Origin: Streptomyces sp. B21-083
GTDB taxonomy: Bacteria > Actinomycetota > Actinomycetes > Streptomycetales > Streptomycetaceae
DNA: 64,000 bases
Reading direction: 5' to 3'
Assembly: GCF_036898825.1 (NCBI RefSeq)
Contig: NZ_JARUND010000001.1
Coordinates: forward strand, 2,728,001-2,792,000
Shown here: piece by piece, positions 59,997 through 64,000 of the stretch
Numbering within the stretch: the stretch's first letter is position 1
Layout: each line of letters begins with the position of its first letter
Translations under genes and position numbers: made by a program
The notes under the pieces: model-generated
What the model saw: only the letters and a program-made list of their open reading frames with translations
What the model was told of the DNA's origin: nothing
Database searches by the model: none

Positions 59997-61162
59997 AGCA
60001 CGCCCTCCACCGGCAGCCGCGCCGCCACCTCGAAGCCGCCTCCGGTCAGCGGACCGGCACGCAGGCTGCCGCCCACCAGCCGTGCGCGCTCCTTCATCCC
60101 CACCAGGCCTCGCCCCTCTCCCGTCGTGGCCGAACGGCCCTGCGGCGCCCGCCCGTTGTCCACCACCGTGACCCGCACACACTCCGCTTCGACCGTCACG
60201 CGCACACTCACCTCGTCCGCGCCGGCCGCATGGCGCAGCGTGTTGGTGAGGGCCTCCTGGACGATTCGGTACGCCGCCAGATCCACCGCGGCCGGCAGCC
60301 CGTCAGCAGTGCCCTCGCGCCGCACGTGCACGCTCATCCCGGTCGCGCGTACCGAGTCGGCCAGTTCGTCCAGGCGTGCGAGCGAGGGCCCCGGCTCCCG
60401 CTGTTCCCCCGCCCCGTCGAGTTCCTCGTCGGGCCGGAAGGCGCGCAGCAGCAGGCGCAGTTCGCCCAGTGCCGAGCGGGCGCCCGTCTCGATGGCCCGC
60501 AGCGACTGACGGGCCTGTTCGGGCTGTTCGGTGAACACGTCGTCGGCGGCGCCCGCCTGTACGACCATCACCGACAGGCTGTGCGCCACGATGTCGTGCA
60601 CCTCGCGTGCGATCCGCGCGCGCTCCTCCACCACGGCCCGGCGGGTCTCCGCCCTGGTCCGTTCCTGCTGCGTCCTGCGCCACTGACCCGCGGTCCACGC
60701 GAGGACGACCGTCAGCAGAAAGATGACCAGACCCGGGGCGCCACCCGCCCCGAACGCCAGCGAGGCGGGCAGGCACATCGCCGCGAGCGCCCGTACCGAC
60801 ACCCGGCGTGGCCTGGTGGCCGACAGCACGCACAGCGTGACCTGCGCGGCGAGCAGCGCTCCCGTCAAGGTCACCGCGGGCAGCAGCGCCCAGACCGCGA
60901 GCCCCGTCACCGCGTTCGCGGCCAGGACGGCGGCCGGGGCCCGCGTCTGCCACTTCAGGGCGCAGACCTGGGCGAGTACCAATACCACGGCCAGGGGCAG
61001 CCGGAGACCGTGCTCCACGCCGACGACGATCACCGGGGTGCCCAGGACGGCGAGCACCGCACCGGCCGACCCCCGCCACAGCGCCCGCGCGGCCCGGGGC
61101 GACAGTTCGTTCGGGGCTACCCCCACGAACACGGCGCCGGGCTGTCCACTGCTGTGATCCAC
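59993..61162 (-). CDS. Two-component sensor histidine kinase (HisKA_3 type)
   Basis: A 389-residue membrane kinase. About four to six N-terminal hydrophobic segments lie between residues 34 and 160, with little extracellular sequence, then the DHp helix with EVHDIVAH (His189 as the phosphoacceptor) and the HATPase domain (VQEALTNTLRHA, VVDNG, GLVGMKERARLVGG). It belongs to the DesK/NarX-like group. Stimulus unknown, possibly membrane state. Partner regulator at 59337-59996. Confidence 0.92.
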   Translation of the reverse strand: MDHSSGQPGAVFVGVAPNELSPRAARALWRGSAGAVLAVLGTPVIVVGVEHGLRLPLAVVLVLAQVCALKWQTRAPAAVLAANAVTGLAVWALLPAVTLTGALLAAQVTLCVLSATRPRRVSVRALAAMCLPASLAFGAGGAPGLVIFLLTVVLAWTAGQWRRTQQERTRAETRRAVVEERARIAREVHDIVAHSLSVMVVQAGAADDVFTEQPEQARQSLRAIETGARSALGELRLLLRAFRPDEELDGAGEQREPGPSLARLDELADSVRATGMSVHVRREGTADGLPAAVDLAAYRIVQEALTNTLRHAAGADEVSVRVTVEAECVRVTVVDNGRAPQGRSATTGEGRGLVGMKERARLVGGSLRAGPLTGGGFEVAARLPVEGVL

Positions 61163-61266
61163 GCCCCGAGCCTAGAGCCTGTCGTGCGGCGCGGGGCGGG
61201 ACCGTTCAGGAGACGCCGCCCGGCAGATCGATCGCCCGGACAGGTAGGCAAAAAGGAGGGCAGGTC

Positions 61267-62355
61267 CTAGCCGAGCTGGTGCATCCAGCCGTGCGTGTCC
61301 TCGGCCGTGCCGCGCTGGATGTCGAGGAGTGCCTCGCGCAGCCGCAGGGTGACCTTGCCGGGCTCGCCGCCGCCCTGCTGCCACTCGGCGCCGGTGCGCT
61401 TGACTGTGCCGACGGGGGTGATGACGGCCGCCGTACCGCAGGCGAAGACCTCGGTCAGCGTGCCGTTCTCGGCGTCGCGCTGCCACTGGTCGACGGAGAT
61501 ACGGCCCTCCTCGGCGGTGTAGCCGAGGTCGCGGGCGACGGTGAGAAGGGAGTCGCGGGTGACGCCCTCCAGGATGGAGCCGGTGAGGGAGGGGGTGACG
61601 ATCCGGTCCCCGTACACGAAGTACAGGTTCATCCCGCCGAGTTCCTCGATCCACTTGTGCTCGACCGCGTCGACGTAGCAGACCTGGGCGCAGCCCTGCT
61701 CGGCGGCCTCGGCCTGGGCGAGGAGGGAGGCCGCGTAGTTGCCGCCGGTCTTGGCGTCGCCCATGCCGCCGGGGACGGCGCGGACGCGGTCCTCGGAGAG
61801 CCAGATGGAGACGGGCTTGACGCCACCGGGGAAGTACGCGCCGGCGGGGGACGCGATGACCAGGAACAGGTACTCGTTGGCCGGCTTCACGCCGAGGCCG
61901 ACCTCTGTGGCGATCATGAAGGGACGCAGGTAGAGGGACTCCTCGCCACCGTGCGCGGGCACCCAGTCGGTGTCCTGCCGCACGAGCGCGTCGATGGCGT
62001 CGATGAACGTCTCGACGGGCAGCTCGGGCATCGCGAGACGGCGCGCGGAGTGCTGGAAGCGCAGGGCGTTCTTCTCCGGGCGGAAGGTGGCGACGGAGCC
62101 GTCGGGCCGACGGTAGGCCTTGAGGCCCTCGAAGATCTCCTGCGCGTAGTGCAGGGTCATGTTCGCGGGGTCGATGGAGAGCGGGCCGTACGGGACGAGC
62201 TGGCCGTCGTGCCAGCCGCGGCCCTCGGTCCACCGGATCGTCACCATGTGGTCGGTGAAGTGGCGGCCGAAGCCGGGGCTGGCCAGGATCGCCTCGCGCT
62301 CCGCGCCGGAAAGTGGCGAGGCCGAGGGCTTGAGCTCGATCGTGGGCGTCGTCAT
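61267..62355 (-). CDS. ilvE: Branched-chain amino acid aminotransferase
   Basis: IlvE transaminates the keto acids of Leu, Ile and Val with glutamate, using PLP. It is 362 residues, with the PLP lysine Lys202 in [15 protein letters not shown], the [14 protein letters not shown] region and the C-terminal [15 protein letters not shown] phosphate-binding motif. Fold type IV, subgroup like M. tuberculosis IlvE. Separated from leuB by 256 bp that contain a terminator, so it is likely a separate transcript. Confidence 0.95.
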   Translation of the reverse strand: MTTPTIELKPSASPLSGAEREAILASPGFGRHFTDHMVTIRWTEGRGWHDGQLVPYGPLSIDPANMTLHYAQEIFEGLKAYRRPDGSVATFRPEKNALRFQHSARRLAMPELPVETFIDAIDALVRQDTDWVPAHGGEESLYLRPFMIATEVGLGVKPANEYLFLVIASPAGAYFPGGVKPVSIWLSEDRVRAVPGGMGDAKTGGNYAASLLAQAEAAEQGCAQVCYVDAVEHKWIEELGGMNLYFVYGDRIVTPSLTGSILEGVTRDSLLTVARDLGYTAEEGRISVDQWQRDAENGTLTEVFACGTAAVITPVGTVKRTGAEWQQGGGEPGKVTLRLREALLDIQRGTAEDTHGWMHQLG

Positions 62356-62550
62356 GAGTGGGTGTCCTTCACCGGTTTCGTGTGTGACGGGCCGCGCGCC
62401 CCACGCCCGTCACCAGTGATGGTGTTAGGACGTCCGAGCATTCCCTCGGTCCGTGGCTCCGCGTTCGATTATCGCGCGAAGGGGGCCATGGACGAAAAGG
62501 GCGTGAATGCGACCCAGGGGATGATGGTGACACCCGGCGGGGACATAAGA

Positions 62551-62586
62551 GAAGCCGCCGGGTGCGGTATGCGACCCGGCGGCTTC
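62551..62586 (-). terminator. Terminator of leuB
   Basis: Perfect 13-bp stem GAAGCCGCCGGGT / ACCCGGCGGCTTC with a 10-base loop, 25 bp beyond the leuB stop. Confidence 0.8.
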
Positions 62587-62611
62587 GAAACTTTTCGAGT
62601 GAGCCCGCGGG

Positions 62612-63652
62612 TCAGCCGGCTACTCGTACGGCGAGGGCGTCGCCGATCTCTTCGGTCGTACGGGTCGTGGTGCCGCGCTCGGCCAGGTCGGCGGTGACGG
62701 CGTCCTCGATGCGGACGGCCTCCGTCTCGTAGCCGAGGTGGCGCAGCAGAAGGGCGACGGACAGCACGGTGGCGCTGGGGTCGGCCTTGCCCTGACCGGC
62801 GATGTCCGGGGCCGAACCGTGGACGGGCTCGAACATCGAGGGGTACTCACCGGACGGGTTGATGTTCCCGCTCGCGGCGACGCCGATGCCGCCGGAGACG
62901 GCCGCGGCGAGGTCGGTGATGATGTCGCCGAACAGGTTGTCGGTGACGATCACGTCGAAGCGCTCGGGCTGCGTGACGAGGTAGATCGTCGCCGCGTCCA
63001 CGTGCATGTACTCGGTGGTGACGTCGGGGAACTCCTGGCCCACCGTGTTGAAGATGTCCGTCCACAGGTGACCGGCGTGCACAAGCACGTTGTTCTTGTG
63101 GACGAGCGCCAGCTTCTTGCGGGGGCGGGCCTGGGCGCGGGCGTAGGCGTCGCGGACGACTCGCTCGATGCCGAAGGCGGTGTTCAGGGACACCTCGGTG
63201 GCGACCGCGTGCGGGGTGCCCTGGCGGATGGTGCCGCCATTGCCGGTGTACGGGCCCTCGGTGCCCTCGCGGACGACCACGAAGTCGATCGCGGGCTGTC
63301 CGGCCAGCGGGGTGGCGACACCCGGGAGGAGCTTCGACGGACGCAGGTTGACGTGGTGGTCGAAGGCGAAGCGGAGCTTCAGCAGGAAGCCGCGCTCCAG
63401 GACGCCGGAGGGCACGCTCGGGTCACCGATCGCGCCGAGCAGGATGGCGTCGTGCTTCTTGAGGGCGTCCAGGTCGGCGGCGGTGAGGGTCTCACCGGTG
63501 GCGTGGTAGCGCCGGGCGCCGAAGTCGAACTCCTTGGTCTCCAGCTTCACATCCTGCGGAAGGACGGCGGAGAGCACCTTCAGCCCCTGGGCCACGACCT
63601 CCTGGCCGATGCCGTCACCGGGAATCACTGCGAGATTGAGGCTGCGAGACAT
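62612..63652 (-). CDS. leuB: 3-isopropylmalate dehydrogenase
   Basis: LeuB oxidises 3-isopropylmalate to ketoisocaproate with NAD+. It is 346 residues from the ATG at 63652 ([20 protein letters not shown]). Motifs: IPGDGIG, the [10 protein letters not shown] substrate loop, KNNVLVH, and the metal/NAD region [29 protein letters not shown] with [14 protein letters not shown]. Actinobacterial short type. Divergent from the lipobox/Tat protein across 152 bp. Confidence 0.95.
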   Translation of the reverse strand: MSRSLNLAVIPGDGIGQEVVAQGLKVLSAVLPQDVKLETKEFDFGARRYHATGETLTAADLDALKKHDAILLGAIGDPSVPSGVLERGFLLKLRFAFDHHVNLRPSKLLPGVATPLAGQPAIDFVVVREGTEGPYTGNGGTIRQGTPHAVATEVSLNTAFGIERVVRDAYARAQARPRKKLALVHKNNVLVHAGHLWTDIFNTVGQEFPDVTTEYMHVDAATIYLVTQPERFDVIVTDNLFGDIITDLAAAVSGGIGVAASGNINPSGEYPSMFEPVHGSAPDIAGQGKADPSATVLSVALLLRHLGYETEAVRIEDAVTADLAERGTTTRTTEEIGDALAVRVAG

Positions 63653-63804
63653 ACCCGCACCGTACCCCTGGTCCCATGGGATGACATGCCTTGTCCGCGA
63701 TACGGACAGTGCCGGGACAGGGCACGCACGGCACCGTCCGCTCTTCGACCGGCGTTCACCTGCACGTATGGCGGACGTTGGGAATTACTGGGAAGTTCCC
63801 ACCC

Positions 63805-64000
63805 ATGGACAGTCCTCCGGACACCCCCGACGTCGGCATTCCGCCTCAGCTGGCCCGCCGGATGAGCATGGCGGAGCAGTACGAGTATCTGCGGACGAGG
63901 CTCATCCGGCGCCGCGCGCTGGTGACGGCGGGCGCGCTGGCCGGCGGCGGCCTGCTGACCGGGTGTTCGTCGAGCACGGGTACGGCGAATCCCGCGACCA
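63805..64000 (+). CDS. Tat/lipobox-containing exported protein, N-terminal fragment (runs off right edge)
   Basis: The frame from the ATG at 63805 reads MDSPPDTPDVGIPPQLARRM, then LRTRLIRRRALVTAGALAGGG and LLTGCSSSTGT. A twin-arginine stretch (RRRALVTAGAL) followed by a hydrophobic segment and lipobox LLTGC indicates a Tat-exported lipoprotein. Only about 65 residues are present. In syntenic Streptomyces this position is occupied by a metallophosphoesterase, as far as I recall; this cannot be shown from the fragment. Confidence 0.6.
   Translation, partial: MDSPPDTPDVGIPPQLARRMSMAEQYEYLRTRLIRRRALVTAGALAGGGLLTGCSSSTGTANPAT

Overview
The window reads as a piece of a Streptomyces chromosome. GC is about 70 percent or more, strong third-position GC bias produces long antisense shadow frames, and the gene set is typical of the genus: two conservons, an NdgR-type IclR regulator next to leuCD, HupS with its lysine-rich tail, an Scr1-type XRE/DUF397 pair, a Streptomyces trypsin and a TTA (bldA-type) codon. 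Gene order from recG to leuB resembles the conserved core of the S. coelicolor chromosome as I recall it. No alignment was run.

Layout. 1-1373 (-): the start of recG, interrupted inside its Walker A motif by an intein that runs off the left edge. 1546-6353 (+): an HSP90-family chaperone translationally coupled to a large TPR protein. 6517-11542: a FakA/YloV-type DAK protein, zinc-type ribosomal protein L28, thiL-thiD, a stand-alone Lrp ligand-binding domain and a DUF3515 lipoprotein. 11542-12543: a complete IS5-family insertion sequence placed exactly on the DUF3515 stop codon. 12655-17576: ddl, then plsC-gpsA, fbiD (cofC), a small beta protein and hupS. 17715-22495: leuCD with divergent ndgR, and a divergent DUF4188/MerR pair. 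22592-23128: five tRNA genes (three Glu-CTC, two Gln-CTG). 23220-26977: a HAD phosphatase, an orphan RelE-like protein, gltX, an FAH-family enzyme and a small protein with a duplicated motif.

27586-38328 (+): two complete conservons in tandem (sensor kinase, Roadblock, DUF742, small GTPase-like protein, twice). 38559-41354: acyl-CoA carboxylase epsilon and beta subunits and a YceI protein under an obvious operator. 41654-47953 is the most accessory-looking stretch: a DUF234-type ATPase with tandem palindromes upstream, a STAND NTPase/TPR protein of lower GC with a TTA codon, an RsbW-like ATPase, an XRE/DUF397 pair, a gene broken by an in-frame stop and a GNAT-like protein. 48156-53688: secreted trypsin, a glycine-rich membrane protein and a large secreted GH3 glycosidase. 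53855-63652 (-): cimA with a possible attenuator, a glutaredoxin-like membrane protein, an unidentified small protein, a carboxylesterase, a GPP34 protein, a two-component pair, ilvE and leuB. A Tat/lipobox protein starts at 63805 and runs off the right edge.

How the parts fit. Much of the window is core metabolism, with branched-chain amino acid synthesis well represented (leuC, leuD, ndgR, cimA, ilvE, leuB). The signalling content is the double conservon, one NarL-type two-component system and the STAND and XRE modules. The most striking element is the class-3-like intein with a homing-endonuclease motif in the RecG P-loop. The coordinates of several starts are my choice (ribosome binding site, overlap or family length) and are justified per gene.
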